Assembly: GCA_013284265.1 (NCBI GenBank)
Contig: JABTBR010000007.1
Coordinates: 62,001 to 126,000 of the forward strand
Length of the DNA stretch: 64,000 nt
DNA from: Oxalobacteraceae bacterium
GTDB lineage: Bacteria > Pseudomonadota > Gammaproteobacteria > Burkholderiales > Burkholderiaceae_D
Direction of reading: 5' to 3'
Below, one piece after another: positions 1 to 7,687 of this stretch. Position 1 is the stretch's first letter, and every line of letters starts with the position of its first letter. The notes under the pieces were generated by a model. The model was given only the letters and a program-made list of their open reading frames with translations, did no database searches and was not told the origin of the DNA. The translations under genes and the position numbers were made by a program.

Positions 1-603
1 GCCGACAACGCCCGCCTGTTTCTGGAGCGCGGCCAGGCTGACAAGGCGGCCGGTAATCTCGGCCACATCGGCGAGGCCAGCGCGCGCATGGGCGCCATCA
101 TCGGCCAGCTGAAAGGCTTCGCGCGCAAGGATGGAAGCATCGCCACGGTGGATCTGGCGGCCGCGATCCAGTCCTCGGCCTTCCTGCTCGCCAGCGAATT
201 CCGCCGCTGCGAGGTGGCGCTGCATATCGACGCCGAGGATGGCGCCGTGCTGGTCACCGGCGACCGGGTGAGGATAGAACAGGTGCTGATCAACCTGCTG
301 CGCAACGCGCTCGACGCGGTGGAAACGGCCGAGCGGCGCAGCGTCATCATCGCCCTGGCGCGCGACGGTGCCGATGCCCTCGTGAGTATCCGTGACAGCG
401 GCCCCGGCATCCCCGAGCAGGTCGCCGCCCACCTGTTCGAACCCTTCTTCACCACCAAGCCCTCGGGCAAGGGCCTGGGTTTGGGCCTGGCGATTTCCTC
501 GTCGATCGTGCAGGCCATGAACGGCCAATTGACGGCGCATAATGAGGCGGATGGCGGCGCCCGCTTTGAACTGCGCCTCCCCCTACCAGCAGAAGGAGCC
601 TGA
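1..603 (+). CDS. dctB: C4-dicarboxylate sensor histidine kinase, C-terminal part (cut by window edge)
   Basis: This is the C-terminal 200 residues of a sensor histidine kinase; the reading frame is open from base 1, so the sensor, membrane segments and phospho-acceptor His box lie outside the window. The end of the dimerisation helix is visible (ADNARLFLERGQ, then IIGQLKGFARKD). The ATPase domain follows, with the N box (VLINLLRNALDAV, about 95-107), G1 box (DSGPGIPEQV) and the F/G2 boxes (LFEPFFTTKPSGKGLGLGLA). The spacing and wording match DctB, which senses C4-dicarboxylates and phosphorylates DctD. Only one base separates its stop from the GTG start of the following DctD-like gene, so the two are probably co-translated. 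The substrate is inferred from this pairing, not shown by the visible part. Confidence 0.8.
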   Translation, partial: ADNARLFLERGQADKAAGNLGHIGEASARMGAIIGQLKGFARKDGSIATVDLAAAIQSSAFLLASEFRRCEVALHIDAEDGAVLVTGDRVRIEQVLINLLRNALDAVETAERRSVIIALARDGADALVSIRDSGPGIPEQVAAHLFEPFFTTKPSGKGLGLGLAISSSIVQAMNGQLTAHNEADGGARFELRLPLPAEGA

Positions 604-604
604 A

Positions 605-1966
605 GTGGAAGTACTGCAAGCGATCCTGATCGAAGACGAAGCCGCGCTGCGGCTGGCCACCACCCAGACGCTGGAGCTAGGCGGCTTCGAGGTGCAGGCC
701 TGCGCCAGCGCCGAGGAAGCCGTGCCGCTGCTGCGCGCCGGCTATCCCGGCGTGATCGTCACCGACGTGCGCCTGCCGGGCCGCTCCGGACTGGACCTGC
801 TGGCCCAGATCGCCGCGCTGGACGCCGAACTGCCCGTCATCGTCGTCACCGGCCACGGCGATGTCGACATGGCCGTGGCGGCGATGCGGGCCGGCGCCTA
901 CGACTTCATCGAAAAGCCCTTCGCCGCCGAGCGCCTGCTGGAAGCGGTGCAGCGCGCCCAGGAGCGGCGCCGGCTGGTGCTGGAAAACCGCCAGCTGCGC
1001 ACCGCGCGCGCCCTGCATCCGGACACGCCGGACCTGATCGGCCGCTCCGCCGCGATCGAACAGCTGAAAGTCATGGTGCGCAATATCGCCCCGACCGGCG
1101 TCGACATCCTGATCAATGGCCAGACCGGCACCGGCAAGGAAGTGGTGGCGCGCCTGCTGCACGCGGCCAGCGGGCGCAAGGGCAACTTCGTCGCCATCAA
1201 CTGCGGCGCCCTGCCCGAATCGGTGTTCGAGAGCGAGATCTTCGGCCACGAGGCGGGCGCCTTCACCGGCGCGCAAAAACGCCGCATTGGCAAACTCGAA
1301 TATGCGCAGGGCGGTACCGTGTTCCTGGACGAGATCGAGAGCATGCCGCTGGCGCTGCAAGTGAAGCTGCTGCGCGTGCTGCAGGAGCGGCGGCTGGAAC
1401 GGCTCGGCGGCAATGAGAGCGTCGCGCTCCATTGCAGTATCGTCGCCGCCACCAAGGTCGACCTGCTGCAACTGAGCGCGCAAGGCCAGTTCCGCGAGGA
1501 CCTGTACTACCGCATCGGCGTGATCAGCATCGCCCTGCCCCGGCTGGCCGAACGGCGCGACGATATCCCGCTGCTGCTGGCCCACTTCGTCGCCGGCGCG
1601 GCCGCGCACTACGGCCGGCCGGTACCGACGTGGAGCGCGCAGCAGATGGCGCAATGGCAGGCGGCCGACTGGCCCGGCAATGTGCGCGAACTGCGCAACT
1701 TCGCCGAGCGGCTGGTGCTCGGCGTGGCACCGGCGCTGCCGCAGCTAGATCAGCATCGGCTCGGCGCCTTGGCCCCGCTGGCACCGGAGACTTCCCTCGC
1801 CCAGTCCCTGCCCCAGCAAATGGATAGTCACGAGCGTGAACTGATCCTCACCGCCCTGGCCAGCGCAGATGGCAACGTCGCCCAGGCGGCCGATACCTTG
1901 ATGGTTCCGCGCAAGACCTTGTATGACAAGCTGAAAAAGTACCAGATCGGCAGCGCACGTAAATGA
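605..1966 (+). CDS. dctD: Sigma54-dependent response regulator, DctD-like
   Basis: NtrC-class transcription activator of 453 residues, predicted to switch on RpoN promoters of C4-dicarboxylate transport genes when phosphorylated by the upstream kinase. Domains in order: receiver (acidic pocket near E10-D11, phospho-acceptor D54 in VIVTDVRLPG), AAA+ domain with Walker A GQTGTGKE (about 171) and the sigma54-contacting GAFTGA loop (about 218), and a Fis-type helix-turn-helix at the C-terminus (NVAQAADTLMVPRKTLYDKL). I chose the GTG at 605 because AGAAGGAG ends six bases before it; the frame stays open further upstream, but that would overlap the kinase. Direct operon partner of dctB. No dct transporter gene is in the window, so the substrate assignment is by family only. 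Confidence 0.85.
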   Translation: MEVLQAILIEDEAALRLATTQTLELGGFEVQACASAEEAVPLLRAGYPGVIVTDVRLPGRSGLDLLAQIAALDAELPVIVVTGHGDVDMAVAAMRAGAYDFIEKPFAAERLLEAVQRAQERRRLVLENRQLRTARALHPDTPDLIGRSAAIEQLKVMVRNIAPTGVDILINGQTGTGKEVVARLLHAASGRKGNFVAINCGALPESVFESEIFGHEAGAFTGAQKRRIGKLEYAQGGTVFLDEIESMPLALQVKLLRVLQERRLERLGGNESVALHCSIVAATKVDLLQLSAQGQFREDLYYRIGVISIALPRLAERRDDIPLLLAHFVAGAAAHYGRPVPTWSAQQMAQWQAADWPGNVRELRNFAERLVLGVAPALPQLDQHRLGALAPLAPETSLAQSLPQQMDSHERELILTALASADGNVAQAADTLMVPRKTLYDKLKKYQIGSARK

Positions 1967-2046
1967 TTCTGGGGTATCGCCATCGCAAGCGATCACATTC
2001 GGCCTGGCGAAAAGCCATCGGCCGCGCCGAATGCTAAGATGCCGTC

Positions 2047-2844
2047 ATGATCGCCCATCCATCCGTCCCCGCCCTGCTGCGCCGCCTGCACCGCGCCACT
2101 TTGGCCTGGATGGGCAGCTGGTGGCGCCTGCTACATTTCGCCGTCGTCATGTTCTCGCTGGCGCTCGACCCGAACAGCTACCGCAACGCCAACCGCCACG
2201 CGCTGGCCCACCACATCGTGCGCGGCAGCGCGCCCAATCTGCTGTGGTTCACCGTGCTGGCTTCCCTGATCAGCCTGGTACTGATCCGCATCGTCGTGGT
2301 CACCTCGCAAAGCTATGGTCTGTCGCGCTTTGCGCTGGAAATGGTGGTGCGCGTGCTGGTGCTGGAGCTCATTCCCCTGACCGCCGCCATGTTCGTCGCC
2401 ATGCGCAGCACGCTGCCGGCCGGCCTGGCCTTTGCCCACCAGTGGTCGAACCATCTGCGCGGCGACCAGGTGCCGGCACAGCTGCTGCGCCGCGAATTCT
2501 TCCCGCGCGTCGCCTCCGGCATGTTCGCCGTCTGGCTGCTGGCCGCCGTCAGCTGCGTGCTGACGCTGGTGCTGGCCTACCTGGTCATGTACGGCTTCAC
2601 GCCGTGGGCGCTGGACGGCTACACCCGCGTGGTCGGCCAGGTGTTCAATCCGGCCGTGGCGCTGATCCTGCTGCTCAAGGTGGTGTTCTTCAGCTGCGCG
2701 GTCGGCCTGATTCCAATGGCATCATCGTTCTACGAAGTCGGCAACCGGCGCAACCGCGCCACCCATGGTTTATTCGACATGGTGCGCCTGTTCTCCCTCA
2801 TCCTCCTCATCGAGATCGCCTCGCTGATGGGTAACTACTACTAA
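2047..2844 (+). CDS. MlaE/YrbE-like ABC permease
   Basis: A 265-residue polytopic inner-membrane protein with about five to six hydrophobic segments (for example near 65-85, 105-130, 160-185, 205-225 and 240-260). Its size, topology and position directly before an MCE-domain gene match the MlaE/YrbE permease family, which moves phospholipids or other lipids between inner membrane and periplasm. The stop at 2842-2844 is followed by AAGGAGCG and then the ATG of the MCE gene, so the two are co-transcribed. The usual ATP-binding subunit (MlaF) is not adjacent. The start at 2047 has a weak ribosome-binding site. The family call is fairly secure from context; the transported lipid is unknown. Confidence 0.72.
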   Translation: MIAHPSVPALLRRLHRATLAWMGSWWRLLHFAVVMFSLALDPNSYRNANRHALAHHIVRGSAPNLLWFTVLASLISLVLIRIVVVTSQSYGLSRFALEMVVRVLVLELIPLTAAMFVAMRSTLPAGLAFAHQWSNHLRGDQVPAQLLRREFFPRVASGMFAVWLLAAVSCVLTLVLAYLVMYGFTPWALDGYTRVVGQVFNPAVALILLLKVVFFSCAVGLIPMASSFYEVGNRRNRATHGLFDMVRLFSLILLIEIASLMGNYY

Positions 2845-2861
2845 GGAGCGTCCCTCACATC

Positions 2862-3860
2862 ATGAGCGACCAGACCACACCCGCCGACGATCCCCTGCTG
2901 GAAGCGCCCGAAGCGCCGCCGGTGCGCAATGCCGAATTCAAGGCCGCCCTGCTGCTGGCGCTGATGGTGGCGCTGGTGGCCGGCGCCGTGCTGTACCTGA
3001 TGTACGCGCGCGGCGCCTTCGAATCGACCCAGACCCTGCTGCTGCAAGCCGAGGATTCCGATGGCGTGGCTGTCGGCATGGACGTGACCTTCGCCGGCTT
3101 CCCGGTGGGCCGCGTGCGCCGTATCGAGCTGACGCCCGACGGCAAGGCCCGCATCGTCGTCGACGTGCCGCGCAAGGACGCGCACTGGCTGCGCAGCTCG
3201 TCCATCTTCACGCTGGAACGTGGCCTGGTAGGCGGCGCCAAGCTACGCGCCTTCAGCGGCATTCCCACCGATCCGGCGCTGGAAGACGGCGCCGCGCGCC
3301 AGCTGCTGGTGGGCGACGCCGGCGCCGAAATTCCGCGCCTGCTCTCCACCGCCCGCGATCTGCTGCAAAACCTGAACAGTCTCACGGCACAGGATTCGGC
3401 GCTCGATACGAGCCTGCGCAATGTGCAGGGCCTGACCGGCAAGCTGAATGGCCCGGGCGGCGCCATGAGCCTGATCGCCGGCGACGACAAGGAAGCGCAG
3501 CAGCTGCTGGCGCGCGCCAACAAGCTGCTGGTCACGGTCGACAAGCTGGCGCTGAAGGCGGACAGCCTGATTGGCAACGCGGACCAGCGCGTGTTCGGCA
3601 AGGATGGTGTGATGACGGACGCGCAGGCGACCGTGGTGCAGATGAACGGTTTGCTGGCCGATGCGCGCGGCAGCCTGAAGAAACTCGACGCGGTGCTGGC
3701 CGAGGCGCAGGCCGTCGGCGCCAACGCCCGCGTGGCCACCGCCGATCTGGGCACCTTGCGGGCCGAGGTCGAAAGCAGCCTGCGGCGCGTGGAGCAGCTG
3801 GTCAATGAGATCAACCGCAAATGGCCTTTCAAGCGCGATACGGAGATCAAACTGCCATGA
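2862..3860 (+). CDS. MCE-domain (MlaD-like) lipid transport protein
   Basis: A 332-residue protein anchored by one N-terminal membrane helix (about 27-49, rich in Leu/Ala) with the rest in the periplasm. A single MCE domain follows (about 55-140; GVAVGMDVTFAGFPVGRVRRIEL is the typical core, read as two pieces). The remainder is a long helical, coiled-coil-prone region rich in Leu/Ala/Lys (about 150-320), as in MCE proteins whose helices form a tunnel or needle. MCE proteins bind lipids and hand them between permease and outer membrane. The gene lies 17 bases after the permease gene, and its stop overlaps the next start (ATGA). Longer than E. coli MlaD (about 180 residues), it resembles the longer MCE proteins of Burkholderiales. 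Confidence 0.8.
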   Translation: MSDQTTPADDPLLEAPEAPPVRNAEFKAALLLALMVALVAGAVLYLMYARGAFESTQTLLLQAEDSDGVAVGMDVTFAGFPVGRVRRIELTPDGKARIVVDVPRKDAHWLRSSSIFTLERGLVGGAKLRAFSGIPTDPALEDGAARQLLVGDAGAEIPRLLSTARDLLQNLNSLTAQDSALDTSLRNVQGLTGKLNGPGGAMSLIAGDDKEAQQLLARANKLLVTVDKLALKADSLIGNADQRVFGKDGVMTDAQATVVQMNGLLADARGSLKKLDAVLAEAQAVGANARVATADLGTLRAEVESSLRRVEQLVNEINRKWPFKRDTEIKLP

Positions 3861-4579
3861 ACGAGCACGCATACCATACCGTAGCAAAGGTACAGGCGGG
3901 CGGCCATGGCCTGCGCCGGTCCACCCGCTGCGCCGCCAGGTTGGCGGCAACGGCGGTCCTGTTGCTGACTGCTTGCGGCAGCAATCCGCCGATGCCGGAC
4001 TGGCAGATGACGGCCAAGTCCTCGCTGGAACGTTCGGTCGCGGCCTATATGGATGGCAACAGCAAAATCGAGGAAGTCGAATTCGCCCGCGCCCGCGCGC
4101 AGCTGGCCAGCACCGGCAAGGTGGCTATGGTGGCGCTGGCCGAACTGACGCGCTGCGCCAGCCGCGTCGCCGTGCTGGTGGTGGAAGAATGCGCTGGGTT
4201 CAAGGCACTGGAGCAGGATGCCAGCGCCGCCGACCGGGCCTATGCCCGCTATCTGGCGGGACGTGTCTCGGCTGCCGATATCGTCCTGCTGCCGGAACAG
4301 CATCGCGCTGTGGCGGCAGCCGGCAGTGACGCCACGGCCGCCGCAGCGGCGCTGGCGATCGCCGATCCGCTATCGCGGCTGGTGGCGTCGGGGGTGCTGT
4401 TTAAGAGTGGGAAAGCCACGCCGCCGGTATTGGCGGGCGCGGTGGATGTCGCGTCTGATCAGGGCTGGCGCAGGCCCTTGCTGGCCTGGCTGGGTGTGCA
4501 GGCGCAACGCGCCGAACAAGCGGGCGATGCCGCCGAAGCGCAGCGCATCCGTCGCCGCATGGTTTTGGTAGGTAACTAG
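3857..4579 (+). CDS. Putative MCE-operon lipoprotein
   Basis: A 240-residue predicted lipoprotein. The N-terminus is a long basic leader followed by a hydrophobic stretch and the lipobox LLLTAC, giving lipidation at Cys40. The mature part is Ala-rich and helical, with no motif I recognise (it contains SSLERSVAAYMDGN and VALAELTRCASR, with three further cysteines). The ATG at 3857 overlaps the stop of the MCE gene by four bases, so it belongs to the same operon. Many MCE operons end in an auxiliary lipoprotein that contacts the outer membrane, and I infer that role here. An in-frame start 36 bases upstream would overlap the MCE gene more deeply and is less likely. Confidence 0.65.
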   Translation: MNEHAYHTVAKVQAGGHGLRRSTRCAARLAATAVLLLTACGSNPPMPDWQMTAKSSLERSVAAYMDGNSKIEEVEFARARAQLASTGKVAMVALAELTRCASRVAVLVVEECAGFKALEQDASAADRAYARYLAGRVSAADIVLLPEQHRAVAAAGSDATAAAAALAIADPLSRLVASGVLFKSGKATPPVLAGAVDVASDQGWRRPLLAWLGVQAQRAEQAGDAAEAQRIRRRMVLVGN

Positions 4580-4594
4580 CTGGCGCACTACGCT

Positions 4595-4698
4595 AAAACC
4601 CAAGGCGTAAATCTGGGGGCCTGTCCCATCGGGACAGGCGGGGCGCAGCCCCTCCCCGGACCCTAGGTCAGACCCCGGCTCTTTGCCGTGGGTTCTAA
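4595..4698. repeat. Dispersed palindromic repeat, long class, copy A (inverted core)
   Basis: A 104-bp intergenic palindromic element between two convergent genes. The outer arms are AAAACCCAAGGC and GCCGTGGGTTCTAA. The core holds the stem GCCTGTCCC-ATC-GGGACAGGC and a GGGGC-GCAGCCCC stem. Relative to the other long copies the core is in the opposite orientation to the arms. About 30 bases of conserved tail (GCGTTGCGGCACGCAGAAGTT) follow. Confidence 0.85.
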
Positions 4699-4738
4699 CA
4701 ACGCGTTGCGGCACGCAGAAGTTAAAGGCGTCAAAACC

Positions 4739-4764
4739 AAACCTTGGCGCTTTGCCGTGGGTTT
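4739..4764. repeat. Core-less miniature of the dispersed repeat
   Basis: AAACCTTGGC and GCCGTGGGTTT form a short hairpin with only the loop GCTTT between them. The right arm and the preceding CTTT are identical to the right end of the larger copies. It looks like a deletion derivative that kept only the arms, and it lies just before the 3' end of the helicase gene. Confidence 0.6.
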
Positions 4765-4784
4765 GAAACAGCCTTAATTCTCTA

Positions 4785-6032
4785 TCATTCCGCCGCGTTG
4801 GCAGCCGCCTCGCGCAGCTTGTCCTTCTTGCTCTTGCGTTTACCCTTGATGCCGCCATTGACAGTATCGGTCACGGCCGCCACCGGCGTCGCCTCCTCCA
4901 CCGCCTCAAATCCGGCGATCGTCTCCAGCGCCACCTTGATGTCCTGGCGTTTTTCAATCAGATGGAAGTGCGCCTGCGTATCCGCACTGACAAAGCTCAC
5001 CGCCACGCCGCTCTCGCCGGCACGGCCGGTACGGCCGATGCGGTGGGTGTAATCGTCCGCCGAACGCGGCAAATCGTAGTTCACCACCACCGGCAGACGC
5101 GCGATATCGATGCCGCGCGCGGCCACATCGGTCGCCACCAGCACCTGCATGCGGTTGGCCTTGAAGTCGCTCAGCACCTCGCCGCGCGCGCCCTGGCTCA
5201 ATTCGCCATGGATGGAACCGGCATCGATCCCATTGCGGCGCAGCTTGTCGGCCACATGATCGGCCGCGTACTTGGTCGCCACGAACACCAGCACCCTGCC
5301 CCACTTCTCCTGCAAAATCAGGTGTTTCAGCAGCTGCGTACGGCGTGGCACATCGACCAGAATCGCGCGCTGGGCGATATCGGGCTTGCTCAGCGGCTCG
5401 CCCAGCACTTCCACCCGGGTCGGCTGATGCAGCATGCTGTCGGCCAGCGCCTGCACCGACGGCGGGAAGGTGGCCGAGAAGAACAGGTTCTGGCGCTGGG
5501 TCGGCAGCAGTGCCAGAATCCGGCCCAGCTCCTCGCTGAAGCCCAGGTCCAGCAGGCGGTCCGCCTCATCGAGCACCAGCATGGCGGTGCGCGAAATCTT
5601 CAGCGCATTATGGTCGAGCAGGTCCAGCAAGCGGCCCGGCGTGGCCACCACGATGTCGGTGCCGCCGCGCAGCGCCATCATCTGCGGGTTGATCGATACC
5701 CCGCCGAATACGATCGATACCTTCACCTGCATCGGCAGGTGCAGGGCCAGGCGGCGTATCGTCTCGCCTACCTGGGCCGCCAGCTCGCGCGTGGGCACCA
5801 GCACCAGACCATGCAGTTGGCGCGCGCCGCTGCGGTTGTCCAGCAGCGATTGCAGCAGCGGCAGCGCAAAGGCGGCGGTCTTGCCGGAGCCGGTCTGGGC
5901 CGCGCCCAGCACATCCTCGCCGCGCAAAATGGCGGGAATGGCGGCGCTCTGGATGGCGGTAGGCGTGGTGTAGCCGTTCGCGGTGACGGCGTTACACAGA
6001 GGGGCCGCCAGGCCCAGCGAAGAAAATGACAT
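4785..6032 (-). CDS. rhlE: DEAD-box ATP-dependent RNA helicase, RhlE-like
   Basis: A 415-residue cytoplasmic RNA helicase that unwinds short RNA duplexes in ribosome assembly or RNA decay. All core motifs are present: Q motif (FSSLGLAAPL with YTTPTAIQ), Walker A AQTGSGKT (45-52), PTREL (80-84), TPGR (131-134), DEAD (155-158), SAT (186-188), ATDVAARGID (300-309) and HRIGRTGR (330-337). The C-terminal tail after about 395 is short, Lys-rich and disordered. RhlE is the best fit among betaproteobacterial DEAD-box proteins by length and start (MSFSSLGL). The ATG is preceded by AAGGTC. The gene converges on the lipoprotein gene, with repeat copy A between them. Confidence 0.9.
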   Translation of the reverse strand: MSFSSLGLAAPLCNAVTANGYTTPTAIQSAAIPAILRGEDVLGAAQTGSGKTAAFALPLLQSLLDNRSGARQLHGLVLVPTRELAAQVGETIRRLALHLPMQVKVSIVFGGVSINPQMMALRGGTDIVVATPGRLLDLLDHNALKISRTAMLVLDEADRLLDLGFSEELGRILALLPTQRQNLFFSATFPPSVQALADSMLHQPTRVEVLGEPLSKPDIAQRAILVDVPRRTQLLKHLILQEKWGRVLVFVATKYAADHVADKLRRNGIDAGSIHGELSQGARGEVLSDFKANRMQVLVATDVAARGIDIARLPVVVNYDLPRSADDYTHRIGRTGRAGESGVAVSFVSADTQAHFHLIEKRQDIKVALETIAGFEAVEEATPVAAVTDTVNGGIKGKRKSKKDKLREAAANAAE

Positions 6033-6107
6033 GAAGACCTTAACTATTGAGTACCAAGATTGAGATTGCGATGAATTTTCCGACAGTATAAGGCACAGCC
6101 CAATTCA

Positions 6108-6158
6108 CCCTGCATCTATCCTGTATCTATACCCTGTATCTCTATCCTGTATCTATCT
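6108..6158. repeat. Short tandem repeat, about 12-bp unit
   Basis: Four imperfect copies of a unit like CCTGTATCTATA lie head to tail (CCTGCATCTAT, CCTGTATCTATA, CCTGTATCTCTAT, CCTGTATCTATCT). They sit in the 194-bp gap between the divergent helicase and dipeptidase genes. No function is evident. Confidence 0.7.
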
Positions 6159-6226
6159 TACACAGGAGCATTGCCTAGCCCTGCCATCTGTGTAAATATA
6201 GAATTTTAGACAAAGACTGTTCTTTC

Positions 6227-7219
6227 ATGATCAACTGGGACGCGCACGCCTGCCTTCCGCAGCACCCGCAGGCCGATTTCACTCCCGTCAACCAGCTCCA
6301 TGCGGCAGGCGTCAATTATGTTTCGCTCAATGTGGGCGCGGACATGAATCCCGTTTCGCAAGTCATGTCGGTCATTGCGGGCTACCGGGCCACCATCGCC
6401 GCCGATCCGGGCCGCTATGTGCTGGTCTCCTGCGTCGACGACATCATCCAGGCCGCCGCCGATGGCCGCATCGCCATCAGCTTCGACCTGGAAGGCTCCA
6501 TGCCCCTGCTCGACCAGCCCGACATGGTGGCGCTGTACGCCCAGCTGGGCGTGCGCCAGATCCACTTTGCCTATAACCGCAACAACAGCGTCGCCGACGG
6601 CTGCCACGACGCGCCGCGCGGCCTGACCGGACTGGGCTACCGCATGGTCGAAGCGGTCAACGAAGCCGGCATCCTGATGGACTGCGCCCACTCGGGTCGC
6701 CTGTGCAGCATGGATATCATGAGCGCATCGACCAAGCCGGTCATCTTCAGTCACGCCAATCCCTATTCGCTGGTGCCGCACGGCCGCAACGTCACCGATG
6801 AGCAGATCCGCGCCTGTGCCGACACCGGCGGCGTGGTCTGCGTATCGGGCCTGTCCTGGTTCCTCGGCAGCAGCCACCCGAATGCGGACGACGTGGCGCG
6901 CCACGTGGCCTATATCGCCGAGCTGGTGGGACCGGCCCACGCCGGCATCGGCCTCGATATCTGCTTCAGCCAGGAAGGCCTGGACGATACGCCGCCGGGC
7001 GACTTCGATCCCGCCTACTGGTGGCCCGTCTCGGCCGGCTACAGCGCCAGCAAGCCGCCCACCTTCACGCCGCCCGGCGTGTGGCGCCACCTGGCCGCCG
7101 CGTTGCGCAACGTGGGCCTGAGCGAAGCGGAAACCGAGATGGTCATGGGCCGCAACATGATGCGGGTGGCCCAGCAGGTCTGGTCGCGTCCCGTCAACCT
7201 CAAGCTGCTGGCCGCCTGA
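6227..7219 (+). CDS. Membrane-dipeptidase family (M19) metallopeptidase with altered zinc motif
   Basis: A 330-residue protein of peptidase family M19, zinc enzymes that cleave dipeptides, often with D-residues. The usual ligand set can be placed: H7 in DAHACLP (family DGHNDLP), bridging E89 in FDLEG, H155 in DCAHSG and H176 in FSHAN. The last two are 21 residues apart, as in renal dipeptidase (His198/His219). The substrate-side motif PHGRNVTDEQ is at 184-193. The second residue of the HxD pair is Cys9 instead of Asp, which is unusual. No signal peptide is visible, so it is probably cytoplasmic. Its last 20 bases overlap the end of the convergent membrane-protein gene. Confidence 0.8.
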   Translation: MINWDAHACLPQHPQADFTPVNQLHAAGVNYVSLNVGADMNPVSQVMSVIAGYRATIAADPGRYVLVSCVDDIIQAAADGRIAISFDLEGSMPLLDQPDMVALYAQLGVRQIHFAYNRNNSVADGCHDAPRGLTGLGYRMVEAVNEAGILMDCAHSGRLCSMDIMSASTKPVIFSHANPYSLVPHGRNVTDEQIRACADTGGVVCVSGLSWFLGSSHPNADDVARHVAYIAELVGPAHAGIGLDICFSQEGLDDTPPGDFDPAYWWPVSAGYSASKPPTFTPPGVWRHLAAALRNVGLSEAETEMVMGRNMMRVAQQVWSRPVNLKLLAA

Positions 7220-7607
7220 CCGGCAGCGACTGCACCAGGCCCCAGATAAACTCGGGCACCACGAACAGCCACAGGATGGGCGCCCCGGTCTGCACCAGCG
7301 TCCACGCCATCCAGGTCGAAAACAGGAAGCGCGCCGCCGCGTCATAGCGGCCATACAGCGTCTGCGGGTCGCGCAGGCGCAGCGTCGACCAAACCAGCAC
7401 CACACTGCCCAGCAGGCAGGCGAACAGCACATGGAAGGCTTCGAAGCCGGGCAGCGCGGTCCCGCCCAGCGCCTGGTTGACGGCCGACAGCTGCCCGTGC
7501 GCCAGCGCGAAGCTCCAGGGCGTGGCAAACGGTGCGGTCAGCAGCAGGTCGTACAGGGCGCTGCCCAGCACGATGTTGCGGAAGGTCGATGGTGCGGTAC
7601 TGATCAT
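7200..7607 (-). CDS. Small four-helix membrane protein, MerR-controlled
   Basis: A 135-residue protein with about four predicted membrane helices (roughly 10-28, 57-78, 90-108 and 110-128). I do not recognise a functional motif. It has few charged residues outside the loops, and no Cys or His cluster suggesting metal transport. Its promoter carries a perfect MerR-type operator with a 19-20-bp spacer, so the divergent MerR regulator most likely activates it in response to an unknown ligand or stress. The ATG is preceded by AGGGGG. Its 3' end overlaps the dipeptidase gene by 20 bases, tail to tail. Confidence 0.65.
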   Translation of the reverse strand: MISTAPSTFRNIVLGSALYDLLLTAPFATPWSFALAHGQLSAVNQALGGTALPGFEAFHVLFACLLGSVVLVWSTLRLRDPQTLYGRYDAAARFLFSTWMAWTLVQTGAPILWLFVVPEFIWGLVQSLPVRRPAA

Positions 7608-7637
7608 GGCGGTTCCCCCTGTAAAAGTAATGGGGCG

Positions 7638-7669
7638 ATGCTAAAGCCTGGAGTACACTCCAGGGTCAA
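7638..7669 (-). promoter_or_regulatory. MerR-type promoter/operator
   Basis: Read on the minus strand: -35 TTGACC (7664-7669), then the dyad CCTGGAGT-GT-ACTCCAGG (7647-7664), then -10 TAGCAT (7638-7643). The 19-20-bp spacer is the hallmark of MerR-activated promoters, in which the regulator twists over-long spacer DNA. It drives the small membrane protein and lies between it and the merR-type gene. Some MerR members (ZntR, CueR, CadR, SoxR) use very similar dyads. Confidence 0.85.
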
Positions 7670-7687
7670 GTCCTTTTGGAGTGCTCC

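Noticed and set aside
6108..6158. Tandem repeat considered as a CRISPR remnant
   Set aside because: Units are 12 bp and directly adjacent with no spacers; no cas genes in the window.
7200..7219. The 20-base overlap of dipeptidase and membrane-protein genes as a frameshift or assembly error
   Set aside because: Both frames end cleanly with normal C-termini; short tail-to-tail overlaps are common in compact genomes.
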